From positions 1-55,974 of the forward strand of contig CAZSAC010000004.1 of NCBI GenBank assembly GCA_964604875.1: 55,974 nt of DNA, in the 5' to 3' direction. The notes under the pieces were generated by a model that did not search any database, had not been told where the DNA came from, and saw nothing but the letters and a program-made list of their open reading frames with translations. Shown here piece after piece: positions 1-8,946 of this stretch (positions are counted from its first letter, which is position 1; every line of letters starts with the position of its first letter). A program made the position numbers and the translations under genes. Origin of the DNA: JAVVSR01 sp964604875. Lineage in GTDB: Bacteria; Bacillota; Clostridia; Christensenellales; CAG-917.

Positions 1-95
1 AATTTATTTACCGCAAGGGTTAAAAAAAATAACCCAAAAGAATAAGGAAAATGGACAACAAACAAACGAAAATTGACTAAAAGGAGGAGACAAAA

Positions 96-668
96 ATGTT
101 TTTATACAACAAAAATAAAAAAACATATAACTTGGAAAGCAATAAGAAAAACAAGCATTTATTGATTGCAGTTTTTGTTTGTATAATGCTGTCTTCGTTT
201 TTTGTTATTCCCTCTACTGCGCGGTATATAACTATTGCGAACGGAAACAATAGTTCCGCCATTGTGGCAAAGCCGATTTTTGAGGTAGAGTTTGGCTCAA
301 CGCAGCTGTCTTTTTCAGACAATGAAAGCGGATATTTTTGTTTCAAAGTCACAAACTCTAAAGGAACTGCAATATCGGAAACGTCGATGAGATACAAAAT
401 CGTTTTAAGCGCGCCCACAAACAATTTGTCGGCAAAACCTTCGGTATTATATCTTGCCACCGACGCTACTTATGAAACCCGCGCGGAACTAATTCAAGAA
501 CCGACCTTGACAACAGACGGAAACAACAATAGTTATAGCTATCAAATTGATTCAATGTCGTTTGGTATAGGTGGTTTTCAAGAAGCTTACTATGTTGTCA
601 AATTTGACCAATTAAAAAGTGGAAACGTTCAGTTTAAGATTGAAATTATTGCCGAGCAAATAGATTAA
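96..668 (+). CDS. Exported protein with TasA/SipW-like signal peptide
   Basis: This 190-residue protein has a lysine-rich N-terminus (residues 1-20), a hydrophobic segment (about 21-39) and then PSTARY, a layout resembling the signal peptides of TasA/camelysin-type secreted fibre proteins that are processed by SipW. The rest has no membrane segment and reads as a beta-rich extracellular domain. A GGAGGAG ribosome binding site lies 8 bases before the ATG. The next gene, 11 bases downstream, has the same kind of leader (PSVAKY), so the two are probably exported by the same route. The family assignment is by resemblance only. No SipW-type peptidase is visible in the window; the signal peptidase near 10.6 kb is of the ordinary Ser/Lys type. 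Confidence 0.6.
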   Translation: MFLYNKNKKTYNLESNKKNKHLLIAVFVCIMLSSFFVIPSTARYITIANGNNSSAIVAKPIFEVEFGSTQLSFSDNESGYFCFKVTNSKGTAISETSMRYKIVLSAPTNNLSAKPSVLYLATDATYETRAELIQEPTLTTDGNNNSYSYQIDSMSFGIGGFQEAYYVVKFDQLKSGNVQFKIEIIAEQID

Positions 669-679
669 AAATTTATAAA

Positions 680-2407
680 ATGAAAACAGGGCTCAAAACA
701 AAGAGGATAAATTTAATTCTTATTTTGGCGGTTATTTTAACGTGCCTAGCCGTTATTATACCTTCTGTTGCCAAATATATTATAAAAAAGGATACCATAA
801 TAGACATTGAAGTTAAGCCTACCGCCTTCGAATTTTGCTATCTTGACGGAATAAGCGGAAGTGACCAAAACGACGGTTCAAGCGCATATTTGGCGGTTTT
901 AACAATCGAAAAGGCGTATGAAGTCATTAAAAGCAAGGTGTTAAGCAGCAGCGTGGGCTATATTATTGTGTCAGGTGACACGTTCGTTTCTTCAATAGCT
1001 ACTCCGCAAAATTCCCCGTTTAGCGCGCAAGTGATTATAACATCAAACCCTTCAAAAATCGCTTTGGCGGGTGGGGTTACAGACACCACAAATTATCAAA
1101 TATCAAATTCTGCGGCGCTTCGGTTCGCATCTAAAATTTGTTTTAATGCCCCGACAAAATTTGAAAATATGAAATTATCCGGCGAGACGGATACCTCCGC
1201 GTCAACGTTTTATCTCGGAGGGCAACGCATCGAATTTGGCGAAAACTTGACAATGCCAAAAAACATCAACGGGAATTTTGGAATGATAACTTTATACGGC
1301 GGAAATGAAAAAACCGTATGCGACGGTGTTGACATTACAATCAAAAGCGGGATGTTCACCGAAATTTATGGCGCAGGCAACAATGCGTCTGGCGATAATA
1401 CCGTAAACGGAGACGTTAAAATATCAATGTTGGGCGGAGCGGTAAAAGAAATAAAGGGCGCGGGAAACAACAACGGAAACGTAAAAGGGAATATAACTAT
1501 TACCGTTGAAAATGCGACAGTTGAAAACGGCATATACGGCGCGGGAAATACCTCAAATATTACGGTAGGCGCAATCGGAGATGTCCTAAGCGGAAATATA
1601 ACAATTAATTATAAATCCGGCGCAACCACAAAATTTATTTACGGCGGCGGCGCAGGAACGGTTTTGGGAAACACACAAATAAACGTCACAGGGGGTACGG
1701 TTAGCGCAGCCGTTTATGGCGGTGGCGCAGGCGATGTAAACAAAAATTCGCAAATAAATATAACGGGCGGAACGGTCGCTTCGGTATATGGCGGAGGTAG
1801 CGCAGGGCAAATTCTCGGAAACACAAAGGTGTCAATTCAAGGCGCAACCATAGGCGGAAGCGTTTTCGGAGGCGGGAAAAGCGCGGCAGTTTTAGGAAAG
1901 GCTGAGGTTTATTTAATCAATTCGGCGGTTACCACGGTATACGGCGGAGGAGACGCAAGCGGCGCAACAGTATTTATGGGCGTAAAAGTCTTTATGACCA
2001 ACAGTTTTGCAACCACGGTATATGGCGGCGGCAACGCTAGCGGAGCTAATGTTAGCAATGGCGCGCAAGTGGTGTTATTGGGTTCCACAACGGATAATGT
2101 ATACGGTGGCGGAAATAACGCAATAATAGCGGGTGGAGCGCGTTTAGGCATTGATGCGTCGTCAAATATAAAATCAAAAGCTTATTTAGGCGGCAAAAAC
2201 GCAACGGTATCTGGCGATATTTTTTCATATATAGAACCGACGCTGCACTGGTGGCTTTTCGTATATATTTATAACATCGGTTCAGGCAAAATTGCATCAG
2301 GATATAATGCCTATTTGTACTATGCGCCCAAGCCAGATTTTGGCACAAGAATATCAAACGTATCCATTTGGAGCTCGCCTGACAGAGAATTTATATTCGC
2401 AGAATGA
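680..2407 (+). CDS. Surface protein with glycine-rich YGGG beta-helix repeats
   Basis: This 575-residue protein starts with a hydrophobic leader (about 10-32) ending in PSVAKY. It is followed by a segment around residues 54-75 (DGISGSDQNDGSS, then a TIEKAYE helix) that resembles the start of pectate-lyase-type right-handed beta-helix proteins. From about residue 227 to 512 there are roughly ten imperfect repeats of 18-25 residues built on V-Y-G-G-G followed by a GNT/V-I-GGT-V strand, as expected for stacked beta-helix coils. The C-terminus (HWWLFVYIYNIGSG onward) is aromatic and non-repetitive. There is no LPXTG anchor. The start lacks a good Shine-Dalgarno, so translation may be coupled to the gene 11 bases upstream. 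A role as adhesin or matrix component is inference. Confidence 0.6.
   Translation: MKTGLKTKRINLILILAVILTCLAVIIPSVAKYIIKKDTIIDIEVKPTAFEFCYLDGISGSDQNDGSSAYLAVLTIEKAYEVIKSKVLSSSVGYIIVSGDTFVSSIATPQNSPFSAQVIITSNPSKIALAGGVTDTTNYQISNSAALRFASKICFNAPTKFENMKLSGETDTSASTFYLGGQRIEFGENLTMPKNINGNFGMITLYGGNEKTVCDGVDITIKSGMFTEIYGAGNNASGDNTVNGDVKISMLGGAVKEIKGAGNNNGNVKGNITITVENATVENGIYGAGNTSNITVGAIGDVLSGNITINYKSGATTKFIYGGGAGTVLGNTQINVTGGTVSAAVYGGGAGDVNKNSQINITGGTVASVYGGGSAGQILGNTKVSIQGATIGGSVFGGGKSAAVLGKAEVYLINSAVTTVYGGGDASGATVFMGVKVFMTNSFATTVYGGGNASGANVSNGAQVVLLGSTTDNVYGGGNNAIIAGGARLGIDASSNIKSKAYLGGKNATVSGDIFSYIEPTLHWWLFVYIYNIGSGKIASGYNAYLYYAPKPDFGTRISNVSIWSSPDREFIFAE
1355..2215 (+). repeat. Degenerate protein-coding repeats (YGGG coils)
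   Basis: Inside the beta-helix gene, codons for (V/I)-Y-G-(G/A)-G recur about every 55-75 bases, with tatggcgg or tacggcgg as the recurrent DNA core. The repeats are imperfect and vary in length, so they follow protein structure and are not a simple tandem DNA array. Confidence 0.6.
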
Positions 2408-2417
2408 CTATTTTTGC

Positions 2418-2446
2418 TTGACGGAAATCGCGCAATAGTGCAAAAT
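2418..2446 (+). promoter_or_regulatory. Possible promoter of the glycosyltransferase gene
   Basis: TTGACG at 2418-2423 and CAAAAT at 2441-2446 are 17 bases apart in the gap before the glycosyltransferase gene. The -10 element is poor. No terminator is visible for the preceding surface-protein gene. Confidence 0.3.
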
Positions 2447-2523
2447 TAAAATAATATCACTATTTTTTAAAAAAAATGATAAAATATAAAAAGTACTTTT
2501 AAAAACAACTAAAGGAATTTTTA

Positions 2524-3720
2524 ATGGATAATAAGCCCAAAATTTTATTTGCCTTCACGGAGTCAGGGTTGGGACACATCACTTCTATGCAGGCAATCAA
2601 AGAGGGAATTGAAAAAAAATACAGTGACGATTTTGAGTTGGTTTCGATATACCCTATGAACGATGACGGACCTGCAAAAAAATACGAAAACTTTATGATA
2701 AAGCAGGTTATAAATACCAATGGACATCGTGGACTTGGGAAATTTATTTTTGCATTATTGGAAGTATTCGGCAGGCAGTTTTTTTTGAGACTGTTTCATA
2801 GGACAATCATAAAAAAATCTACGGATTCGGTGGTCAATCGATTCAAAGAGGAATGCCCCGATATAATTATTTCCACCAATCACTATACTACGTTTTGCGC
2901 TTTGGAATATCAAAATCGCATTAATCCAAAGGTTTTTGTGGCGACGTATAATCCCGACAATAATACGCACGTGTGGTGGGACAACAGAGAAAAAGTTTTT
3001 ATTGTAAACAGTGACAAAGCCTATGACGAGGCAATTAGCCGTCATTTTAAAAAAGAGCAACTGTATAAGGTTGGATATACCGTAAGAAAGACGCTTGTAG
3101 AATATAATCTTTCCAAGGAAGAAAGCCGAAAAAAGTATGGTTTGCCTTTGGATAAGTTTACGGTTATTTTGGCAGACGGCGCATATGCGAGCGCAAACGC
3201 CAAAGATTTTACGCTGGAGCTTTTAAAAACGGAAAAACCTTTGACGGTGTTGTTTATCGCAGGGAAAAACCAGCAAATGTTTGAAACGATGAGCGCAATA
3301 AAGGACAAGCTCAAGTCGGCGGGAAAAGAAAACATTACGCTGGAAGTATATCCCTTTATGCCCGACATTCACGAGTTATACCGCGCGGCAGATATGTTCA
3401 TTACAAAAGGCGGGCCTAACAGCATTTATGATAGCATTTATATGGGTACGCCCGTTGTAGTAAACTATTGCAGTCAACCTATGGAGCAACAATCGTATAA
3501 TCTGTGGGTAAAAGATTATCACTGTGGCGTCGGCTGTTTTTCCAAACGGAAAATACGTCCTCTTATTGAAAATTATATAGATAATCCTCAACAACTTGAC
3601 GAGTATAAGAAAAATATAGCAAAATTCCAAGGCTGTCCCTCCGGCTCGGAGGCGGCTGCCGAAATAATCTATGCCCAATATCAAAAATTTAAGGAGAGCA
3701 ATAATGGCCAGGCAAAATAA
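2524..3720 (+). CDS. Diacylglycerol glycosyltransferase-like protein (MGDG synthase/UgtP family)
   Basis: This 398-residue cytoplasmic enzyme resembles the GT28-type processive glycosyltransferases that move a sugar from a UDP-sugar to diacylglycerol to make glycolipids or the lipoteichoic acid anchor. The N-terminal domain has the acceptor-side SGLGHIT motif (14-20). The C-terminal domain carries the nucleotide-sugar signature around 292-316 (TKGGPNSIYDSIYMGTPVVV). Length fits the family. An AAAGGA element precedes the ATG. The last 17 bases overlap the acyltransferase gene, implying translational coupling and a shared job in membrane lipid assembly. The exact sugar donor cannot be read from sequence. 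Confidence 0.8.
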   Translation: MDNKPKILFAFTESGLGHITSMQAIKEGIEKKYSDDFELVSIYPMNDDGPAKKYENFMIKQVINTNGHRGLGKFIFALLEVFGRQFFLRLFHRTIIKKSTDSVVNRFKEECPDIIISTNHYTTFCALEYQNRINPKVFVATYNPDNNTHVWWDNREKVFIVNSDKAYDEAISRHFKKEQLYKVGYTVRKTLVEYNLSKEESRKKYGLPLDKFTVILADGAYASANAKDFTLELLKTEKPLTVLFIAGKNQQMFETMSAIKDKLKSAGKENITLEVYPFMPDIHELYRAADMFITKGGPNSIYDSIYMGTPVVVNYCSQPMEQQSYNLWVKDYHCGVGCFSKRKIRPLIENYIDNPQQLDEYKKNIAKFQGCPSGSEAAAEIIYAQYQKFKESNNGQAK

Positions 3721-4516
3721 GTGGGATTCCGTTCACGATGAGCTGGAAAAGAAAGGCGAATTTGATACTTTTACCACGCCGATTTTGGAAAGCAAAACAT
3801 TGCCTGTGGACGAAAACTATGTTTATCTTCCTAAAAACATATTTTTCCGAGCATACGGTTTCTTTTTAAAAACGCTGTGTTTTTTATTGGGGCCGATTGT
3901 AAATTTCTTTGGATTTGGCGTCCGTGTTAAGGGCAGAAAAAACTTGAAGTTAATTAAAGATTCCGGGGCAATCTCTGTTTCCAATCACGTTCATTATATT
4001 GACAATTTGATGTTACGCCAAGCAGTTTATCCGCATAAGGATATTTTTACTACCGTCGCTCCACACAACTGTAAAAAAGGCTTTGGCGGTATGACTATGC
4101 GAGCGGCGGGGATATTGCCGTTTTCAACAAACTTTGTCGCCAAAGAAAACCTGAACAAGGCAATTCATGAGCTTATGCTCAAAAAGAAACTTGTTCACGT
4201 TTACGCCGAGCGCGCGCTATGGTTTCGATATGAAAAACCGCGTCCGCACAAGTCGGGAGCGTATCATTTTGCCTATAACGAACACGTGCCGATTCTTCCG
4301 ATATATATTTGTTGGAGAGAAAACACAGGCTTGAGAAAGCTTCTTAACCTTAAAAAAGGCGCAACAGTTTTCATATTGGAGCCTATGTATATAAATTATG
4401 ATTTAGAAAGAGCGCAAGCTGTCGCCGATTTGAAACATCGGGTAGAAGAAGCTTATATAAACAAATACCGAGAGTTTTATAGTATTCAAGGCGTAATTTA
4501 CTTAAACGATAATTAA
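3704..4516 (+). CDS. plsC: 1-acyl-sn-glycerol-3-phosphate acyltransferase (PlsC family)
   Basis: This 270-residue protein is predicted to acylate lysophosphatidic acid to phosphatidic acid at the membrane. The acyltransferase motif I is NHVHYID (H95-x4-D100). Motif III is a diverged AERALWF near 170, where the family usually has PEGTR. A hydrophobic segment (about 47-72) precedes the catalytic domain. I chose the ATG at 3704 over an upstream in-frame ATG at 3671 because AAGGAG lies 8 bases before it. The gene overlaps the glycosyltransferase by 17 bases and is followed by a strong terminator, so the pair is one lipid-synthesis unit. Confidence 0.8.
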   Translation: MARQNKWDSVHDELEKKGEFDTFTTPILESKTLPVDENYVYLPKNIFFRAYGFFLKTLCFLLGPIVNFFGFGVRVKGRKNLKLIKDSGAISVSNHVHYIDNLMLRQAVYPHKDIFTTVAPHNCKKGFGGMTMRAAGILPFSTNFVAKENLNKAIHELMLKKKLVHVYAERALWFRYEKPRPHKSGAYHFAYNEHVPILPIYICWRENTGLRKLLNLKKGATVFILEPMYINYDLERAQAVADLKHRVEEAYINKYREFYSIQGVIYLNDN

Positions 4517-4523
4517 ATCTTTT

Positions 4524-4549
4524 CCCTCATAGCTATATGAGGGTTTTTT
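4524..4549 (+). terminator. Rho-independent terminator after plsC
   Basis: A perfect 8-bp stem (CCCTCATA / TATGAGGG) with a 4-base loop GCTA is followed directly by six T residues. It separates the lipid genes from the germination operon. Confidence 0.9.
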
Positions 4550-4612
4550 ATTTTTCTTTTTACTTCGTATAGATTTTTTTTATTTTGGAAAAATCAAATT
4601 GAGGTAAAAATT

Positions 4613-6049
4613 TTGATTGAGTTTAAAACAGCTTTAAATGAAATACAAAAAGCATTGGATTGCGACGACGTGATTGTGCGAAGACTTAATCTTGGCGAAG
4701 TTGACGGCGCCCTGATATACGTTGACGCGCTAAGTGATAAAGTCCTTTTAGAGCAAGACATAATTCGTCCGCTTTTGTCGGCGGATAAAATGGAAGCTAA
4801 CGCAGACTATATCCAAAGTGTAATCAATTACGGCGAAACGTTAAAATCATCCGAGGATATTGGCGATGCGGTTACTACCATTGCAAAGGGAGACATCGTA
4901 TTTGTGATTGACAAAGCCCAGCAATACTTTTTTATTTCTCTTAAGCAGTTTAATTTCCGCAGCGTTACCGAGCCTCCTACAGAGTCCGTTTTACACGGAC
5001 CGAGAGAAGGGTTCATCGAAGATATTAAGGTCAACCTTTCACTTGTGAGGCGGAAGCTGAAAACTCCTCAGCTGAAAGTCAAACAGTTATGTCTTGGAAA
5101 GGAAAGCAACACCACCGTGGCGATTATATATCTTGGTGATATCGCCGACCCCGATACCGTAAAAGAAGTGACGCATAGGGTTGCCTCGATTGATATTGAC
5201 GGGGTTATATCGTCGGGATATGTAGAAAGATATGTGGAAAAATACAATAAATCCATTTTTCCCCAAACGGGCATAACCGAAAAGCCGGACATTGTTGTTG
5301 CCAAACTGTTGGAAGGCAGGGTAGCCATATTAATAGACGGCACGCCTGTAGCCATAACCGTTCCGTTTTTATTGTTTGAGGGTTTTCAAGACAGCTACGA
5401 CTACTACTGCCGAGATTGGAGAGCCTCAATGCTCAGAGTTTTCCGTGTAATGGGTGCGTTGCTTTCGATATGCCTTCCGGGCATATATGTGGCAGTACAA
5501 GAGTTTCACTATCACTTATTGCCACTTAAATTTATGATTACGGTATTAAACGCCATAAGCGGTATTCCGTTTACGCCCCCGATGGAAATGCTTTTCGTTT
5601 TAATTTTGTTTGAAATATTAAACCAAGCAAGCGTGCGTATGCCCAAATATGTCGGCACGGCGCTATCTATTGTTGGAGCGATTGTACTCGGTGACACCGC
5701 GGTGCAAGCTGGCTTGCTGAGTTCTCCTGCGGTTTTGATTGTTGCAATTTCGGCAATCGGCATAAATTGCGTTCCCGAGCTTGCCGATACTTTCAGCATT
5801 TTAAGACTTGCGTTGTTGTTAGTGGGAAGCGTTCTGGGGCTTTTCGGAATTATGGTTTTCCTGGTATTGGTTTTGACATATTTATGTTCATTGCAAAGCT
5901 ATAAGACGCCATATCTTGCTCCGTTTGCGCCCCTAATAGTCTCTGACTTAAAAGACGCTATAGTAAAAGACAGCATAAAAGGAATGGAAAAACGGCCGTA
6001 TTCTGTTAGCACGGAAAATAGGAGGAGAGTAAGAAATGGCAGAGGATAA
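4613..6049 (+). CDS. gerAA: Spore germination receptor A subunit (GerA family)
   Basis: This 478-residue protein matches the GerAA/GerKA family, the integral-membrane A subunit of germinant receptors in the spore inner membrane. The large N-terminal hydrophilic domain (1 to about 270) ends in the family signature around 222-260, including PDIVVAKLLEGRVAILIDGT. Several membrane helices follow at about 270-425, then a basic tail. The start is TTG at 4613 with GAGG 8 bases upstream. The B subunit begins 14 bases before this gene ends. The germinant cannot be predicted. No clear sigma-G promoter was found in the short gap upstream. Confidence 0.9.
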   Translation: MIEFKTALNEIQKALDCDDVIVRRLNLGEVDGALIYVDALSDKVLLEQDIIRPLLSADKMEANADYIQSVINYGETLKSSEDIGDAVTTIAKGDIVFVIDKAQQYFFISLKQFNFRSVTEPPTESVLHGPREGFIEDIKVNLSLVRRKLKTPQLKVKQLCLGKESNTTVAIIYLGDIADPDTVKEVTHRVASIDIDGVISSGYVERYVEKYNKSIFPQTGITEKPDIVVAKLLEGRVAILIDGTPVAITVPFLLFEGFQDSYDYYCRDWRASMLRVFRVMGALLSICLPGIYVAVQEFHYHLLPLKFMITVLNAISGIPFTPPMEMLFVLILFEILNQASVRMPKYVGTALSIVGAIVLGDTAVQAGLLSSPAVLIVAISAIGINCVPELADTFSILRLALLLVGSVLGLFGIMVFLVLVLTYLCSLQSYKTPYLAPFAPLIVSDLKDAIVKDSIKGMEKRPYSVSTENRRRVRNGRG

Positions 6050-7139
6050 TTCTATATATAAAAATCAACTTGCCGTGCTGGTTTTCATACTTACGTTTGC
6101 GCTAAAAATGTCTCGATTACCGCCAGAGATGGCGGGAGTTATGGGTTCTTCGGGGACGTTTGTTGTCAGTATCTATCTTTTGTTTGAGCTGATAACTTTC
6201 CTCTTTGTTTATAGCTTTATGAAACGGGGAGGACTAGAGGTTTTTGATAAAAACCCGAGTAAAACTTATAAGGTTTTGCTGGTCGTCGTAATGGTATATT
6301 ATTTGGTAAAAACTTGTCTTGTGACGGGCGGTACTATTCTTTTTGTAATTGAATTACTGTTCGACGGCGTGAGCGCAGTGCTGATTTGTATTACACTGCT
6401 TATCCCGATTTTCTATTTGGCGTATAAAGGAATGCGTACCATAGCGCGATTTTCTCAAATATGTATATGGCTTATTGCTTTTGTTTTGGCGTTCAATTAT
6501 ATATTTTTAAAAGCAAACCCGATTTTTTCTCAAAACTTACCATTAATAAACGATACAATTCCCAAAATGTTTGAAAAAGGAAGTTCATTTTTTTTGTGGT
6601 TTGGGGATGTAACGCCGTTGCTTTTTATTAAGCTAAAAAAAGAACGCGCAAAAGGTACTCCTATAGCGGTTGCGATAATTGCGGCATTTGGTTTAATTAT
6701 TTATGGTTTTACATTGTTGTTTGCCTTATATGGAAACGCCGCGCCATATATAAGTAATTTTTTGGTCAAGGTTGCAAGCTATAATCAGTTTGCCGATAAA
6801 TTAGGACGGCTTGATTGGTCGGGAATAATTATATGGATGCTTATGGCGATGATATATCTTGCCTTTTATTTTTGGGTTATCGGTGAAATTGGGTCGAAAG
6901 TATTTAAAAAGCGCAACCTTGTTTTATCCTTATCGGTTGTCGTTGTCGCCATTGTGGAGTTTATGCTAAAAGATTATCAACGGGTGGGAGAGTTTGCTAT
7001 GTCGGAGATAAAATATTACGCAGCATTTTGTAATTATGTTTTCCCGGCAATAGTGATTATTTGGGCTTTTGCGCTGAAGAAAAAGAATGCCAAAGCAGAT
7101 GCTTTACTAGGCGGCGCGCCTGCGGGAGAAAGCGTATGA
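6036..7139 (+). CDS. gerAB: Spore germination receptor B subunit (GerAB permease family)
   Basis: This 367-residue, very hydrophobic protein has about ten membrane helices and fits the GerAB/endospore germination permease family, an APC-superfamily relative thought to bind the germinant. GGAGGAG lies just before the ATG, inside the end of gerAA, giving a 14-base overlap. Length is normal for the family. The C-terminus is a short basic/glycine tail that overlaps the start of the C subunit gene. Confidence 0.9.
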   Translation: MAEDNSIYKNQLAVLVFILTFALKMSRLPPEMAGVMGSSGTFVVSIYLLFELITFLFVYSFMKRGGLEVFDKNPSKTYKVLLVVVMVYYLVKTCLVTGGTILFVIELLFDGVSAVLICITLLIPIFYLAYKGMRTIARFSQICIWLIAFVLAFNYIFLKANPIFSQNLPLINDTIPKMFEKGSSFFLWFGDVTPLLFIKLKKERAKGTPIAVAIIAAFGLIIYGFTLLFALYGNAAPYISNFLVKVASYNQFADKLGRLDWSGIIIWMLMAMIYLAFYFWVIGEIGSKVFKKRNLVLSLSVVVVAIVEFMLKDYQRVGEFAMSEIKYYAAFCNYVFPAIVIIWAFALKKKNAKADALLGGAPAGESV

Positions 7140-8296
7140 GAATGAGTTTAAAAAAGAAATACTTGACTATATTTTTGTTAGGCGCGATTTTGGTTTTATT
7201 TGCAAGAACGATACCTCAACTAAGCTTATCGCAACGAGCAATAGTTGTGGGGTTGGGGATAGACGGCGCCCCAAACAATTATACAGTAAGCGCGCAGATG
7301 ATAAATCCTCTGGCGACAGGACAAGAAAACGCAACGAACGATACTTATGGAATTGTATCGGCAAACGGCAAAACATTATCCGAGTGTTTAGATAAGATTG
7401 CGCAAAAAGTGGGACTTGACATCTCATTGGCGCACTGTAATGTGCTGATTTTGGGAAAAGAACTTGTAAACTCCGACGTATTGCCGTCTATAAACTATCT
7501 GGTTTCCGAGCATCAGCTGCCGGGGCTGGGCGCGATTGCCGCCACGGATATGCTTGCAAAAGATGTATTTAGGTCAAAGCTAATTATGTCTTCGGTAAGC
7601 GCCTTCCAAATTCAGCAGGAGCTTTTGACAAATCAGGATAAAACCGCGCACGTATTGTCAACGGTAAAGCAGTTTATGGTATACTTGCTGTCTAGGAGCA
7701 AAGTTGTTATGGTACCGTTGATAACCTCGAAAAAAGTTTCGTCGGACGACTTAGGAAGCACAAACAAAGAAGACGAATATGATGAATTGAATTATTCCAA
7801 AGCGGCATTGTTTTCAGAAGGAAAGCCCGCGCTTATCCTTGACGAGGAAAAAACCGTGGGATACAACTATGTGACAAGCCGCGCAAAAAAAGGTGAGTTT
7901 ACTGTTGAATATGAAAATCTTCCTTTCAGTTTAAACTTTCATTCTAAGAAATCCTCCAAGAAAACAAATTTCCAAAATGGAAAAGCGCAGGTTGTTTTTT
8001 CCATAGAACTTACCGCCAATGTCAATGAGGCGGGTTCTTTTGTCGACTATTTCTCGGGGAAGGACTTGACGCCCGACGTTATGGCAAGTTTAGAGGATTT
8101 GGCGGAAAAACAAATCAAAGAGCAAATAGCCAACACCTACCTGCTTTGTAAAGACGCGGGATACGACGTGTTCTCTTTAAACGACTTATTGTATTCGTGG
8201 CACGGCAACGACTGGGCAAAAGTGGCGGAAAATCCAAACTATCTTGACTTTGTGGATTTATATATTGAAGTAAACGTTACCGTTGCCAGAAATTAA
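7136..8296 (+). CDS. gerAC: Spore germination receptor C subunit (Ger(x)C family), no lipobox cysteine
   Basis: This 386-residue protein ends the germination operon. Ger(x)C proteins are normally lipoproteins whose signal peptide ends in a GCWDR-like lipobox. Here the N-terminus has a hydrophobic segment (about 9-23) and then SLSQRAIVVGLGIDG, which aligns with the usual start of the mature protein, but no cysteine is present near the junction. The protein is therefore probably held by an uncleaved N-terminal helix. The ATG at 7136 has GGGAG 8 bases upstream and overlaps gerAB by 4 bases; a longer reading from 7061 is not supported. Confidence 0.85.
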   Translation: MRMSLKKKYLTIFLLGAILVLFARTIPQLSLSQRAIVVGLGIDGAPNNYTVSAQMINPLATGQENATNDTYGIVSANGKTLSECLDKIAQKVGLDISLAHCNVLILGKELVNSDVLPSINYLVSEHQLPGLGAIAATDMLAKDVFRSKLIMSSVSAFQIQQELLTNQDKTAHVLSTVKQFMVYLLSRSKVVMVPLITSKKVSSDDLGSTNKEDEYDELNYSKAALFSEGKPALILDEEKTVGYNYVTSRAKKGEFTVEYENLPFSLNFHSKKSSKKTNFQNGKAQVVFSIELTANVNEAGSFVDYFSGKDLTPDVMASLEDLAEKQIKEQIANTYLLCKDAGYDVFSLNDLLYSWHGNDWAKVAENPNYLDFVDLYIEVNVTVARN

Positions 8297-8298
8297 AA

Positions 8299-8820
8299 CT
8301 AATTGCCCTCAAGCATAATCCTAAGCGTGAGATTTTGGTCGGAAAGACGAAGTAACAGCACTCGGTTTTTTATTTCGCACTCGGGTAAAAGCTCATAGAT
8401 TTCCGAATACTTTGCAAGGGTTTTAGACAAAATTGCATTAAGTCTTTTTTTAAGACTGCCGTTAGGAGCGGTATATTCCAAAGTTGCCGCTCTGCAGCTA
8501 TGTAGTCTTAATCCTCCAAAATCCTTCAAAAGGGTTTGTCGTTCTTCAAGGAAACTTCGATAAATAGGCTTAAAAGCGTTTGACGCTTCATTTTCCAGTT
8601 TTCTTAAAATAGAAAAGCTTTGTTGATATAATGAAATTATCTCCGCCGCCACAGACGCTATCGCCTCGGGAAATTCGGCGGGCTTTTGCGCTTGGCTTAT
8701 CGGCGTCGAAAAAGGACGCACGCAATTATCGCAAGAGAAGGTTTTTGCTTTGACCTTAGCATATTCCGAGGCAAGCTTTTCAAATGTTTTATCGTCGGGT
8801 AAAATATTAAAATCGTCCAT
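8299..8820 (-). CDS. Hypothetical helical protein
   Basis: I do not recognise this 173-residue protein. It looks largely alpha-helical, with no signal peptide or membrane segment, and has one CxxC pair early (SCDNC, about residues 29-33). A GGAGGT site sits well placed before the ATG, and a TATAAT lies further upstream in the divergent intergenic region. It converges on gerAC with only two bases between the stop codons, and diverges from the hydrolase-like gene. Its strand and separate promoter suggest it is not part of the germination operon. Confidence 0.6.
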   Translation of the reverse strand: MDDFNILPDDKTFEKLASEYAKVKAKTFSCDNCVRPFSTPISQAQKPAEFPEAIASVAAEIISLYQQSFSILRKLENEASNAFKPIYRSFLEERQTLLKDFGGLRLHSCRAATLEYTAPNGSLKKRLNAILSKTLAKYSEIYELLPECEIKNRVLLLRLSDQNLTLRIMLEGN

Positions 8821-8847
8821 AGGTTACCTCCGCTTTGCTATTATATG

Positions 8848-8876
8848 TTAAAAAAGTCGGGGTAGTGACTTTTTAA
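8848..8876. repeat. Inverted repeat between divergent genes
   Basis: TTAAAAAAGTC and GACTTTTTAA form an almost perfect 10-bp inverted repeat (one extra A) around an 8-base loop GGGGTAGT. It lies between the divergent hypothetical and hydrolase-like genes, so it could be an operator shared by both or a small attenuating hairpin. No function is shown. Confidence 0.4.
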
Positions 8877-8897
8877 AAATACTCGACAAAAAAACAC

Positions 8898-8926
8898 TTG
8901 TTTTGTGCGGAAGCATAATGTATAAT
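8898..8926 (+). promoter_or_regulatory. Sigma-A-type promoter for the hydrolase-like gene
   Basis: TTGTTT at 8898-8903 and a perfect TATAAT at 8921-8926 are separated by 17 bases. The predicted start is about 15 bases before the AAGGAA ribosome binding site. Confidence 0.6.
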
Positions 8927-8946
8927 AGCCATAAGGAATTTGTGAA

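Noticed and set aside
1909..2151. Proline-rich frame antisense to the beta-helix repeats
   Set aside because: It is the mirror image of the Gly/Tyr codons on the other strand and has no ribosome binding site.
1355..2215. CRISPR-like periodic repeats
   Set aside because: The repeats are imperfect, vary in length and keep an open reading frame; they code for the YGGG coils.
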